A DNA stretch of 64,000 nucleotides from Castellaniella sp. (GTDB taxonomy: Bacteria; Pseudomonadota; Gammaproteobacteria; Burkholderiales; Burkholderiaceae_B), in assembly GCF_004321985.1 (NCBI RefSeq), contig NZ_SCQN01000041.1:60204-124203 (forward strand), given 5' to 3'. Position 1 is the stretch's first letter, and each line of letters begins with the position of its first letter. The translations under genes and the position numbers were made by a program. Below the pieces are notes generated by a model, which saw only the letters and a program-made list of their open reading frames with translations, searched no databases and had not been told where the DNA came from. This document shows, piece by piece, positions 47,434 through 55,785 of the stretch.

Positions 47434-47850
47434 ATGATGAAAACATCTGCAACGAATGGCATGTCCTGCCGCTTGCAGGCCTCCTCTCTTGGCCGTCAAG
47501 TGAAGCGCCACCGCTTCTGGATCGGCCTGGCGCTGGGTGCTGCTGTCGTATGGGGCTCGTCCGGTAGCTTGGGTGCACTCGCTGCAACGGGTGTTGGAGC
47601 CGTGCTGCTTTCCGTACTCCCCTGCGCCCTCATGATGGGGCTATGCATGAAGATGATGCACCACGGTGATGACGACAGTTGCAATACCGCGAATAAGGCG
47701 ATGGATCCGCCCTCTTTACCAGCATTGCCAGCCCCCGTGGACAACGCCGGGGCCTCGCCGGTGCGCGACACGGCACGCAGCCCCGCCACTCTCTCAGGGG
47801 AACGGGCTCCAGCGCGAATGCCAGCGCCATCAACAAATCTCCTGGGATGA
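47434..47850 (+). CDS. small membrane protein, DUF2933-like, with Met/His/Cys metal motif
   Basis: Protein of 138 residues with a good ribosome site (AAGGAG). It has two hydrophobic segments (about 28-45 and 48-68), the second running into LPCALMMGLCMKMMHHGDDDSC. This resembles the C-terminal CPLMHLFMHHG motif of DUF2933 proteins found with multicopper oxidases. The tail is Pro/Ala-rich. Its stop overlaps the multicopper oxidase start (ATGA), so they are coupled. A copper-binding accessory role is inferred. Confidence 0.65.
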   Translation: MMKTSATNGMSCRLQASSLGRQVKRHRFWIGLALGAAVVWGSSGSLGALAATGVGAVLLSVLPCALMMGLCMKMMHHGDDDSCNTANKAMDPPSLPALPAPVDNAGASPVRDTARSPATLSGERAPARMPAPSTNLLG

Positions 47851-49562
47851 TCGCCATGAAAAGATCTGGACACTTCGGCCGCCGGGATTTTCTCGGCGCG
47901 AGCGGCCTTGCGGCTGCGTCACTGATGACGGGGTTGCCGTTGGCGCAAACCTGGGCCAAAAGTTCGCACGGCAGCGCCGATGGTACTTTCGAGCCCGATC
48001 TCGCTCTGGAGCTCACGGCACACCCGCAAAACGTGGGGCTGCGCCCAGGATCGGCCACGGCGGCCTGGTCTTACGACGCTAGGGTGCTCAAGGGTGACGC
48101 CGCTAGTGTGCGTGCACACCCCGGCAGCACCCTGGGCCCCACACTTTATATGCGCCGAGGTCAGAACGTACGCATCGATTTCGTGAACGAACTGGATCAG
48201 CCCAGCATCGTCAACTGGCACGGGCTGCACGTACCGGCTGACATGATGGGGCTACCGCGCTACGAAGTCGCGCCCGGCAAACGCTACCGCTATGCATTTC
48301 AGGTGAACGACCGCGCGGGCACCTACTGGTACCACGCCATGGCGGCAGGCCACACGCCCGAACAGGTGTATTTTGGCCTGGCCGGGCTGCTCATCGTGAG
48401 CGACGACGAAGAGGCCGCCCTGCCGCTACCTCGGGGGGAATACGACATCCCCATCGTCCTCCAGGATCGCACCTGGGGGCAGGACAACCAGTTGCACTAC
48501 CTGCCGGGTACGGGCCCTGTGGCATCCCGCAAACCGCAGGCTGGCGATGGCTCGACCAGCCGGGGTGGCATGATGGGTGGCCACGGAATGATGGGCGGCA
48601 CGATGTCCGGTGATATGGGCAGCATGATGACGCGCATGATGGGATTCTTTGGCGACTCGATCTTCGTGAACGGCCGCCCGGCACAATCCCTGGAGCTCAC
48701 CGCTCACGCTTACCGCCTGCGGATTCTGAACGCTTCCAACGCCCGCACCTACAAGCTTGCCTGGAAGGACAGCCGCCCGCTCACCGTCATTGCAACCGAC
48801 GGCGGCTTGCTGCGCGAACCCGTCCACAAACCCTACGTCATGCTCACGCCCGGTCAGCGCGTCGAGCTCTGGGCGGACTTCAACGGCGACGCAGTGGGCA
48901 GCGATCTTACCCTCATGAGCGAATCGTTCAGTAGCATGATGAACATGGGCGACATGATGAGCGGCAGCGGCCTGATGGGAATGATGGGTGGCATGATGGG
49001 GGGCGGCGACAGGATGGGCACGTCTTCGCTCCCGGACGGTGCGGCCTTTCCCATTCTGACGATTCGCATCGCACACAAGGTAGGAAACGATCTCAGGTTC
49101 CCGACCCATCTGTCGACCTTCGAACGGCTGCGCGCGCAAGACGCCGCCAATCCGCACAACCCCAGATCCTTTCGCGTCACCATGGGCCATATGCAGTGGG
49201 GGTTCAATGGCCGCAGCTTCAAGATGGGCGCGGTCGCATCCGATGAAATCGTGAGGCTGGGGACGACCGAAGTCTGGGAATTCATCAACAGCCCTATGAT
49301 GGCGCACGCCATCCACCTACACGGCCTGCAGTTTCAGGTACTGGAGCGCACCGGCAGCCCACGCAGCGCGGGCGTTGCCGACGGTTATGTGGACGAAGGC
49401 TGGCTGGACACAGTGCTTGTCATGCCTGGGGAGCGAGTGAAGCTCATCATGCGCTTTGCGGATTTCACGGGCCTGTACGCCTACCAGTGCCACATGCTGG
49501 AGCACGCCGCTGCGGGCCTCATGCGTGACTACGAGGTGAAGGCCTCGCATCTTTCCACATGA
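47847..49562 (+). CDS. Met-rich multicopper oxidase (CopA/CueO-like) with altered type-3 site
   Basis: Periplasmic protein of 571 residues with a Tat signal (GRRDFLGASG). Copper motifs in order: NWHGLHV (H125, H128), YWYHAMAAGH (H163), HAIHLHG (H487, H490, H492), and QCHMLEHAAAGLM (C548, H549, H553, M559). The second motif should be HxH and the last HCH, but here M165 and Q547 replace two expected type-3 His ligands. The type-1 and type-2 ligands are complete. Two Met-rich inserts (about 241-266 and 364-391) suit Cu(I) binding. Oxidase activity may therefore be weak or lost. Coupled to the upstream gene; a shorter start at ATG 47856 is possible. Confidence 0.9.
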   Translation: MIAMKRSGHFGRRDFLGASGLAAASLMTGLPLAQTWAKSSHGSADGTFEPDLALELTAHPQNVGLRPGSATAAWSYDARVLKGDAASVRAHPGSTLGPTLYMRRGQNVRIDFVNELDQPSIVNWHGLHVPADMMGLPRYEVAPGKRYRYAFQVNDRAGTYWYHAMAAGHTPEQVYFGLAGLLIVSDDEEAALPLPRGEYDIPIVLQDRTWGQDNQLHYLPGTGPVASRKPQAGDGSTSRGGMMGGHGMMGGTMSGDMGSMMTRMMGFFGDSIFVNGRPAQSLELTAHAYRLRILNASNARTYKLAWKDSRPLTVIATDGGLLREPVHKPYVMLTPGQRVELWADFNGDAVGSDLTLMSESFSSMMNMGDMMSGSGLMGMMGGMMGGGDRMGTSSLPDGAAFPILTIRIAHKVGNDLRFPTHLSTFERLRAQDAANPHNPRSFRVTMGHMQWGFNGRSFKMGAVASDEIVRLGTTEVWEFINSPMMAHAIHLHGLQFQVLERTGSPRSAGVADGYVDEGWLDTVLVMPGERVKLIMRFADFTGLYAYQCHMLEHAAAGLMRDYEVKASHLST

Positions 49563-49572
49563 GGTCGTCCGC

Positions 49573-50760
49573 ATGAATTCACTGCTGCTTTTACAAGCCC
49601 TGGTGGCAGCTGGTGCCGGACTGCTGCTCAACCTCACACCGTGCGTGCTGCCCGCTGTGCCGCTCAAGGTACGTGCGGTGCTACGCGAAGCAGGTGAGCG
49701 TCGGATCGTGCGTCTGGCCTCTGCAGCGCTCTTTACCGCTGGATCGGTGCTCTTCTTTGGTGGCCTGGGGTTGGCGACAGCCCTGCTGCAATGGCGCTGG
49801 GGGGTACTCTTTCAATCGCAGCCGCTCCTGATCGCGCTGAGCGCTCTGCTCGCGGCCCTGGCCGTGCTGAACTTCTCGGGCCGTAGCCTGCCTTTGCCCA
49901 ACGCGCTGGTGACGCTGCGCGGCAGGCACCTGTTCGAGCCCTTTTTCTCGGGGCTCGTGAGTGCGCTGCTCTCCACCCCCTGCACCGGGCCGCTGCTGGG
50001 CGGCGTGCTGGTCTTCGCGGTGACTCAGCCACTTGCGAATATTCTCGTCATTTTCGTGGCCATTGGTCTGGGGCTTGCCGCGCCTTACGTCGTCCTCATC
50101 TTGCGCCCGAGCCTACTCAAGCGCCTGCCGCGTGCCGGGGCCTGGACGACGGTCATCCAGCAAAGCTTTGGCTGGCTGCTGCTCGCGGCCGCGCTCTTTT
50201 ACGCACAAAGCGTGCTGCCCGCCGTCTGGATTGCGCCCTTGTGGATTGCCCTGCTAGTTGCCGTGCTCGGCTGGGCAGTGGTCACGCTCTGGCGGGCGAC
50301 CGAGCGCAGCGCCCGCACGGCGGCTCTCTTCGTGGGCGCGACCGCGGCAGCGCTCGGCTACTTCGGGTCGGGGCTCAGCCAGTCCGCTGAAACCGCCATC
50401 GCCTGGCAGCCGCTGCATGCGGCCGACGTAGCAGCCTTGCCGACGCTTGGCCGCCCGGCGCTGGTGGAATTCACGGCCGACTGGTGCATCAACTGCAAGG
50501 TGCTGGAGAAAACGACATATGAGGATAAAACCGTCGTTGCGGCCCTGAAACGCGCAGGAGCGGTTGCGTTGCGGGTCGATCTTACGCGCCCAAACCCAGT
50601 CCTTGAACACCTGCTCGCCCTGCACGGCGGTGTGGGCCTGCCCTTTGCCATCGTGCTCGACCAAAAAGGGCGCGAAGTGCAGACGCTCTCCGGCCTATTT
50701 ACCAGCGCGACCCTCGTGCAGGCGTTGGACAAGACCTTGAACCAGGAAAACTCACCATGA
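49573..50760 (+). CDS. DsbD-like thiol:disulfide interchange protein (membrane plus thioredoxin domains)
   Basis: Protein of 395 residues with about eight TM segments bearing the DsbD membrane-domain cysteines (LTPCVLPAVPLK near 22 and STPCTGPLLGG near 140). A C-terminal periplasmic thioredoxin domain follows, with FTADWCINCKVLEKTTYE. The N-terminal DsbD alpha domain is absent and is supplied by the next gene, coupled through an ATGA overlap. It probably passes electrons from cytosolic thioredoxin to periplasmic thiols, as in ScsB-like copper-tolerance proteins. Confidence 0.9.
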   Translation: MNSLLLLQALVAAGAGLLLNLTPCVLPAVPLKVRAVLREAGERRIVRLASAALFTAGSVLFFGGLGLATALLQWRWGVLFQSQPLLIALSALLAALAVLNFSGRSLPLPNALVTLRGRHLFEPFFSGLVSALLSTPCTGPLLGGVLVFAVTQPLANILVIFVAIGLGLAAPYVVLILRPSLLKRLPRAGAWTTVIQQSFGWLLLAAALFYAQSVLPAVWIAPLWIALLVAVLGWAVVTLWRATERSARTAALFVGATAAALGYFGSGLSQSAETAIAWQPLHAADVAALPTLGRPALVEFTADWCINCKVLEKTTYEDKTVVAALKRAGAVALRVDLTRPNPVLEHLLALHGGVGLPFAIVLDQKGREVQTLSGLFTSATLVQALDKTLNQENSP

Positions 50761-51266
50761 ATCGCCCATTCCGATACGGATTAGGAGCCCTTGCCACCGT
50801 TGTCATCGTTGCGGGGGCAGCGCTTCTGATTGCGGACAAGCTCCTGTCCTCAGCCGACGTCCCGGCAGGCGGCACAGCCGCTTACACGGAATTCGCCAAT
50901 TCCGCCAATCACGTCAAAGCGTCGCTTACGAGAGCCGGGCAGGATGGGATGATCACGTTGCACATCGGTTCCGGCTGGCACGTCAACGCCAACCCGGCCT
51001 CTCTGGACAATCTGATCCCGTCTGCCGTGTTCATCGAACACGACGGAAAGGAGCGTTCGGTACAGGCCGACTATCCGGCGGGTATGAGCAGCGGTATCAA
51101 GATCGGCACCACCGACATCCAGGTCTACGAAGACGGTACTCGCATCCCCGTGCATCAGCTCAAGATCGGTGCGGGAGAGCGCCTCGTCGTGCGGGTTCAG
51201 GCCTGCAACGACCAAGGAATCTGTCTTGCACCAGCGACGATCCCCGTCACTGTGGAGCAAGCCTGA
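50757..51266 (+). CDS. DsbD N-terminal (alpha) domain-like protein
   Basis: Protein of 169 residues with an N-terminal anchor/signal (GLGALATVVIVAGAALLIAD) and an immunoglobulin-like domain. The C-terminal motif VQACNDQGICLAPATIPV resembles the CxxxxxC redox pair of the DsbD alpha domain (C103/C109 type). It overlaps the preceding DsbD-like gene by 4 bases. The two genes together rebuild a full DsbD-type pathway as separate polypeptides. Confidence 0.85.
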   Translation: MNRPFRYGLGALATVVIVAGAALLIADKLLSSADVPAGGTAAYTEFANSANHVKASLTRAGQDGMITLHIGSGWHVNANPASLDNLIPSAVFIEHDGKERSVQADYPAGMSSGIKIGTTDIQVYEDGTRIPVHQLKIGAGERLVVRVQACNDQGICLAPATIPVTVEQA

Positions 51267-51384
51267 CAACGAAGCCCATGCCACGTCCGGACAATCATGA
51301 CCCTACCGGGTAACGATGGGGTCACATCCAATGAATCACGCCTTTCAACCGCTGTCCAAATCACCACAAAAGGAGCATTTCATC

Positions 51385-51819
51385 ATGCACACAATCAAGA
51401 AACTGGCATTGGGCCTGGCGCTCGGCCTGCCGCTCTCGGTCTTTGCCGCCAGCATCCCGGTCAAGATGTACAAGAATCCCAACTGCCCTTGCTGCGACCG
51501 CTGGGCCGCCTATATGGAAGCCAACGGTTTCACGGTAGAGACGATCAATACGCCTGATCTTGCTTCCATCAAGGCGCAGTACCACGTCCCCACAAACCTT
51601 GCGGGCTGTCATACAGCATTGATCGAGGGGCATGTAGTGGAGGGCCTTGTGCCCGCCAAGTATGTGAAGCAAATGCTCGCAGAACATATTGCAGGCCAGG
51701 GGCTGTCGCTTCCCGGGATGCCTGTGGGTGCGCCGGGCATGCCAGGCACACAGGCAGGGCCGCTTACTGTCTACACATTAGGGCCTGGTGCCGCGTCCGA
51801 GGCGTACGCAAGCTTCTGA
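51385..51819 (+). CDS. DUF411 periplasmic metal-binding protein (CopG-like)
   Basis: From ATG 51385, behind a clear AAGGAG site, the protein has 144 residues with a signal peptide (VFAAS cleavage). The DUF411 domain contains YKNPNCPCCDRWAAYM, LAGCHTALIEGHVVEGLVPA and the C-terminal GMPVGAPGMPG Met/Gly segment. DUF411 proteins are regularly encoded with copper and cation-efflux genes and are thought to bind copper via the CxCC and Met/His residues. The upstream in-frame extension was not used. Confidence 0.88.
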   Translation: MHTIKKLALGLALGLPLSVFAASIPVKMYKNPNCPCCDRWAAYMEANGFTVETINTPDLASIKAQYHVPTNLAGCHTALIEGHVVEGLVPAKYVKQMLAEHIAGQGLSLPGMPVGAPGMPGTQAGPLTVYTLGPGAASEAYASF

Positions 51820-51859
51820 ATACCGTATCAGAAAAGCGGCCTGCAACTCGGTAGCAGCG

Positions 51860-52348
51860 TCATCTCCGCTGCTGCTGCTCAGTCACTTCCTTTTGCATGC
51901 GCAGGGCGTCTGATGGCCAAGTGCTCTTGATATAGGCGAGCACCGCAACGATCTGATCGTCACTCAGGGTGCTGCCAAACGCCGGCATGTCGCTCTGATA
52001 ACCCGGCGGCGCCGTGCGGCCCGGTACCAGGCCGTTTTTCACCAGGTCGAAGAGCACCGCATCGGGATGGTGCCAGGTGTGGCCCGAACGATCGTGCGGC
52101 GGCGCAGGCAGTCGGCCGTTTGCCAGGCGCTCGCGCCAGTTGGGCTGGCCCTGCAGCTTCGCGCCGTGGCAGGCCGCACAGGTGTTTGCGTAAATCGCCT
52201 TGCCCCGCACGACCAGATCCTGATTTGTAGGATCAATGAAGGTTGCGCCGGGTGGGCGATTTGCCCAGTACAGCAAGACAGCACCAGCAACCGCTACAAC
52301 CCCTACAGCCGTAATGGTCCACTTTTTATGAATTCGAAGAAACGTCAT
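51860..52348 (-). CDS. membrane-anchored cytochrome c
   Basis: Protein of 162 residues with an N-terminal TM anchor (AVGVVAVAGAVLLYWA), one haem site CAACH, and the axial Met in DMPAFG near 125. This is the class I cytochrome c layout. It faces the periplasm and could take electrons from the copper oxidase or other redox partners of the island. Last gene of a minus-strand run that starts at 53328 and includes the Met-rich protein. Confidence 0.9.
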   Translation of the reverse strand: MTFLRIHKKWTITAVGVVAVAGAVLLYWANRPPGATFIDPTNQDLVVRGKAIYANTCAACHGAKLQGQPNWRERLANGRLPAPPHDRSGHTWHHPDAVLFDLVKNGLVPGRTAPPGYQSDMPAFGSTLSDDQIVAVLAYIKSTWPSDALRMQKEVTEQQQRR

Positions 52349-52402
52349 GGCTGGATCTGAGGCAGGCCCTGTTCAGTTGATGTGATCGCGCCCCCGGGAA
52401 GG

Positions 52403-52867
52403 TCACTGCTTTGCCGCAGGCTCCTGAACCTTGTCCGCGTACTTGATGAGAATATCGCCCATTGCACGCATCATTTCGCCATGCATCTTCATAGCGGTCT
52501 TGCGATCGAGACCAGTGCCCATTGCCATCGGGCAGCCTTCCATCATGTTCATCATTCCGCCGCCCATGGCACCACCACTCATCATCCCCATCATGCCGCC
52601 CTGCATGCGCCCGCCTTCCCGCATGCCAGTGTGCGAGGCGCCCTCATCTCCCTGTCCACCACTATGCATGCCCATCATGGCGCCGCCCATCGCACCGGAC
52701 GAAGCCGCATTCCCCATCATGGAAGGGCTTTGACCCGAGCCAACGCCCTGTTGCATCAGGCCAGAGTCCCCGGAACCGCTCTGGGTGGCAGTGGCCGCAA
52801 TGCTGGGTGCACCCACACCGATTGCCAACGCGGCAAGGGAAGCCGCAACGATCGTTTTCGCATTCAT
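52403..52867 (-). CDS. Met/Gly-rich periplasmic protein
   Basis: Protein of 154 residues with a signal peptide (AIGVGAPSIAATA). A central low-complexity stretch carries many MxGM/GMMG repeats (about 50-115), followed by a charged helix (DRKTAMKMHGEMMRAMGDILIKYAD). Dense methionines are typical of Cu(I)/Ag(I)-binding periplasmic proteins. There is no Cys apart from one in MEGCPM. Ribosome site AGGAG precedes ATG 52867. A copper-chaperone or sponge role is inferred. Confidence 0.75.
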   Translation of the reverse strand: MNAKTIVAASLAALAIGVGAPSIAATATQSGSGDSGLMQQGVGSGQSPSMMGNAASSGAMGGAMMGMHSGGQGDEGASHTGMREGGRMQGGMMGMMSGGAMGGGMMNMMEGCPMAMGTGLDRKTAMKMHGEMMRAMGDILIKYADKVQEPAAKQ

Positions 52868-52909
52868 AGCTCACTCCTGAACGTCAAACAGAAAGACCTG
52901 GATAGGTCG

Positions 52910-53119
52910 TCACTTCTTGAAGAGGTATTTCACCAGCGCCGCGATGGCAAGCACCAGCACGGCCGCAATAAGCAGCCAAAAGATGGCCATGAGCCACATC
53001 ATCCCGCCCATCATCGAGCCACCCATCATTTGGGCCTGTGCGACGGTGGTCACCAGCGCTCCGGTAGCGACGGCAACCCACAGAGGCAACAGCGCAGACA
53101 CGCCTTTGGACTTCATCAT
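52910..53119 (-). CDS. small Met-rich membrane protein
   Basis: From ATG 53119 (site AGGGAGG) the protein has 69 residues: a signal/TM segment, the motif QMMGGSMMGGMMWLMA and a second TM running into a basic end (LVKYLFKK). The methionine cluster lies at the membrane surface. The start overlaps the stop of the GDCCVxC gene by 4 bases. Function unknown; copper binding is plausible from composition and context. Confidence 0.7.
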   Translation of the reverse strand: MMKSKGVSALLPLWVAVATGALVTTVAQAQMMGGSMMGGMMWLMAIFWLLIAAVLVLAIAALVKYLFKK

Positions 53120-53328
53120 GAGTAACACCTCCCTCCCTGGATAGACGGGCACGGTACCGATCCGTACGAGCAGAATACACAGCAGTCACCCGATTTTGGT
53201 TTCAGCAACGTCTTGCGTTGCCCACACTCATAAAAGAACTGACAGGTATCCACCGGCATGGTCTCCCGCCGCATATGACCGCAGTGGGGGCAGGTAACGA
53301 CGGATGCAAAGATGATCGGAACTTCCAT
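53116..53328 (-). CDS. GDCCVxC domain small protein
   Basis: Protein of 70 residues with a CPHCGH pair, a single C in VDTCQFFYEC, and the family motif GDCCVFCSYGSVPCP. The motif names a family of small Cys-rich proteins, some of which are selenoproteins; this one has Cys, not Sec, at all positions. It probably binds zinc or another metal. It lies first in a minus-strand run with the two Met-rich genes and the cytochrome c gene. Confidence 0.8.
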   Translation of the reverse strand: MEVPIIFASVVTCPHCGHMRRETMPVDTCQFFYECGQRKTLLKPKSGDCCVFCSYGSVPCPSIQGGRCYS

Positions 53329-53680
53329 GGCTATTCAACGGGGAGACTCCACCCATGAGGTGCTTGCCATCGCCGACCGAAATCGCAGCGCCGATGTGCA
53401 ACCTCAATGGCATCGCCTGCAGCCTAAACCTTGACACAACAGGAAGGTCAACTCAGCCACTCTGCCTACAGCGGCTCTGGCGACACCCACACGTGGTCAC
53501 CGCGGATACAGACTCTGCGTGGCTAACGCCAGAAATCGGACGTGACGGCCTCATTTTCATGACAATTCTGTCATCAAAATGTCACGCTGCCGACAGAAGG
53601 TGAACCCTAAGATGCAGGGCACGACTACACATGAGCAGCACAGCTGGGCATGTCGCACCCAACCCTCTTCAGGAGTCACG
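53329..53680. other. 352-base divergent regulatory region
   Basis: Lies between the GDCCVxC gene (minus) and the beta-propeller gene (plus). It contains the CusR-like palindrome at 53559-53574 but no convincing gene. A short frame at 53355-53603 has no recognised features. Confidence 0.5.
53559..53574. promoter_or_regulatory. CusR/CopR-type copper box
   Basis: ATGACA-ATTC-TGTCAT is a perfect palindrome and closely matches the core of the CusR/PcoR box (AAAATGACAANNTTGTCATTTT), differing by one base in the inner right arm. A further ATGTCA half-site lies at 53579-53584. It is 107 bases before the beta-propeller gene ATG, and the CusRS-type pair at 55114 is the obvious candidate regulator. Confidence 0.6.
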
Positions 53681-54688
53681 ATGGCATTGAACAATCAACA
53701 GCACGTCTCATCCCCCCGTTTTCGCTGGTCCGCATATCACCTGGCCATTGCCCTTGCACTCTCCACCGCCGTCCCGGGCGTGCAAGCAGCGACATCCGCC
53801 GAGCTCTTTCCACAACCTGTCTACACCACACTCACCAAAGCCAACGCCGTGGAAGAAATGGCGACTTCCAAGAACACGGAAGGCCTGCCCACTGCCCACT
53901 ACGATGCCATCTCGGCCGATGGCAAGTTGTTGATGGTCAGCAGCAGGGATCAACCAGAAGCCTATCTACTAGACGCCAAGACTGGAACAAAGCTTGCCAC
54001 CTATAAAATCGGCAAGGTTCCTCAAGGCGTCGCCATCAGCCCAGATGAGCACTGGGGCATGGCTGTGGCTGCCGGCGAGGATACTGTCTCGATCATCGAT
54101 CTCAAAACCAAAAAGCTGGTCAAAACGATCAAGGTAGGAAAAACGCCTCACAACATCCGGTTCACCCACGACAGCCGGATTGCATATGTCACCCTACAGG
54201 GGGGCACGGGTGTCGCGGTGGTGGATATGACATCGCTGAAAAAAATCGATGAAATTCCTGTACCGGGCATCAAAGGGCCGCACAATCTGGATCTTTCACC
54301 GGACGAAAAGACACTTTGGGTGCGCGACTTCGTCGGTAAGGTCGCTGCGGTGGATATCGCCTCACGCAAGGTCGAGGCGGTCATCCCGGTCGGGTTGGGG
54401 CATGGCGGCATTGACGTCACGCCGGGCGGTAAGTACGTCGTTACAGGTGCGATTGCAGACCACCTCGTCGATGTTATCGACCCCAAGACCATGAAGGTCA
54501 TCAAACGCATTGACGTCGGCCAAGGCCCCCACGGCGTTCGCGCCAGCGCGGACGGGCACTGGATCTATGCATCCGTCACCGGGACCAACCGGATCGCCGT
54601 CATCGATGCGAACACACTGGATGTCGCCAAGCAAGTCCCCACCCGGGGTGAAATACCCTTCTGGATTTCCGTCGTGGGCAACGACTAG
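53681..54688 (+). CDS. YVTN-family beta-propeller protein
   Basis: From ATG 53681 (AGGAG site) the protein has 335 residues with a signal peptide (PGVQAATSAE). Six or seven repeats of the YVTN/lactonase type follow, for example VAISPDEHWGMAVAAGEDTVSIIDLKT and LDLSPDEKTLWV. Such periplasmic propellers resemble the d1 propeller but lack haem motifs; they often bind metal or redox partners. It lies downstream of the copper box and upstream of the HiPIP gene. Confidence 0.85.
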   Translation: MALNNQQHVSSPRFRWSAYHLAIALALSTAVPGVQAATSAELFPQPVYTTLTKANAVEEMATSKNTEGLPTAHYDAISADGKLLMVSSRDQPEAYLLDAKTGTKLATYKIGKVPQGVAISPDEHWGMAVAAGEDTVSIIDLKTKKLVKTIKVGKTPHNIRFTHDSRIAYVTLQGGTGVAVVDMTSLKKIDEIPVPGIKGPHNLDLSPDEKTLWVRDFVGKVAAVDIASRKVEAVIPVGLGHGGIDVTPGGKYVVTGAIADHLVDVIDPKTMKVIKRIDVGQGPHGVRASADGHWIYASVTGTNRIAVIDANTLDVAKQVPTRGEIPFWISVVGND

Positions 54689-54753
54689 CCACATCGAACC
54701 GTGGGGCGACAACGCATTGCAATGCCGCCCCACCGCTGAACCGAGACAGTCTG

Positions 54754-55062
54754 ATGAAACACACACACCCTCATGTCATCCCGCGCCGCCAGGCGCTCCG
54801 CAAGCTGGCGTTGACCGCAGGCACGGCAGCCGCGCTTCCACTTGCAGCACTGCTGGCCAACTCCCGCACCTTTGCGGCCGAGACTTCGGGCAAAGCCAGT
54901 AAAGCCGCGGTCAAATACCAAGATCATCCCGACGGAGCATCCTTCTGCGCCAACTGCGCCAACTTCATCCCCGGACCAACGAGCGACTCGCTGGGTACCT
55001 GCCTGGTCGTCGCGGGTACGATCAGCCCAAAGGGGTGGTGCCTCGCCTATGCCGCTGGCTGA
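54754..55062 (+). CDS. high-potential iron-sulfur protein (HiPIP)
   Basis: Protein of 102 residues with a Tat-type signal (IPRRQALRKLAL). The mature part has the HiPIP cluster-binding pattern FCANCANFIPG then GTCLVVAG...KGWCLAY, that is Cys-x2-Cys...Cys...Cys binding a [4Fe-4S] centre. HiPIPs carry electrons in the periplasm at high potential. The product is exported folded, consistent with the Tat signal. It is encoded between the propeller and the two-component genes. Confidence 0.92.
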   Translation: MKHTHPHVIPRRQALRKLALTAGTAAALPLAALLANSRTFAAETSGKASKAAVKYQDHPDGASFCANCANFIPGPTSDSLGTCLVVAGTISPKGWCLAYAAG

Positions 55063-55113
55063 AGATCACGGCCTGTGCCGATAAAATAGCCCTTTCGCGA
55101 CAGAGACTTGCGC

Positions 55114-55785
55114 ATGGCCATCCTCGTGATTGAAGACGACATAAAAACAGGCGACTATCTGCAAAAAGGCCTGACAGAAGCAGGCCACCATGTAGATCTG
55201 GCGCGTAGCGGCGTCGATGGCCTGCACCTCGCCCGCGAGCAGCACTATGAACTTCTGATCCTGGACGTGATGCTGCCTGGGAAAGACGGCTGGCAGGTCA
55301 TGGAGGAGGTTCGGCAGTCGTCGGACGTGCCTGTGATTTTCCTGACGGCACGCGACCATGTCGAAGACCGCATCCACGGTTTGAGGCTCGGTGCCGATGA
55401 CTACCTGGTCAAGCCGTTTTCCTTTACCGAGCTGGTGCTACGCGTACAGACCCTGCTGCGCCGTGGCGTGAAGCATGAACCCAGCACTTTGAAACTGGCT
55501 GACCTCGAACTGGATCCGATTCGGCGCAAAGTCACCCGGGGCGGCGTCACGATTTCGCTGACGAACAAAGAATTCATGCTCCTGCAGCTGCTCATGTGCC
55601 GACAGGGTGAGGCACTGCCACGCACGATCATTGCCTCGCAAGTCTGGGACATGAATTTCGACAGCGACACCAACGTGGTAGACGTCGCGATCAAGCGCCT
55701 GCGCGCAAAAATCGATGCTCCCTTCGATCAAAAGCTGATACGAACGGTTCGCAGCATCGGCTATATGCTTTCCGAACAGTCATGA
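55114..55785 (+). CDS. copper/heavy-metal response regulator (CusR/CopR type)
   Basis: OmpR-type regulator of 223 residues. The receiver domain has VIEDD, the phospho-acceptor Asp51 (LILDVMLPGKDG), and the Lys in VKPF. The winged-helix DNA-binding domain has TNKEFMLLQLLM and SDTNVVDVAIKRLRAKID, a heavy-metal-subfamily pattern. ATG 55114 or TTG 55108 can start it. It overlaps the kinase gene by ATGA and probably binds the copper box upstream of the propeller gene. Confidence 0.92.
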   Translation: MAILVIEDDIKTGDYLQKGLTEAGHHVDLARSGVDGLHLAREQHYELLILDVMLPGKDGWQVMEEVRQSSDVPVIFLTARDHVEDRIHGLRLGADDYLVKPFSFTELVLRVQTLLRRGVKHEPSTLKLADLELDPIRRKVTRGGVTISLTNKEFMLLQLLMCRQGEALPRTIIASQVWDMNFDSDTNVVDVAIKRLRAKIDAPFDQKLIRTVRSIGYMLSEQS

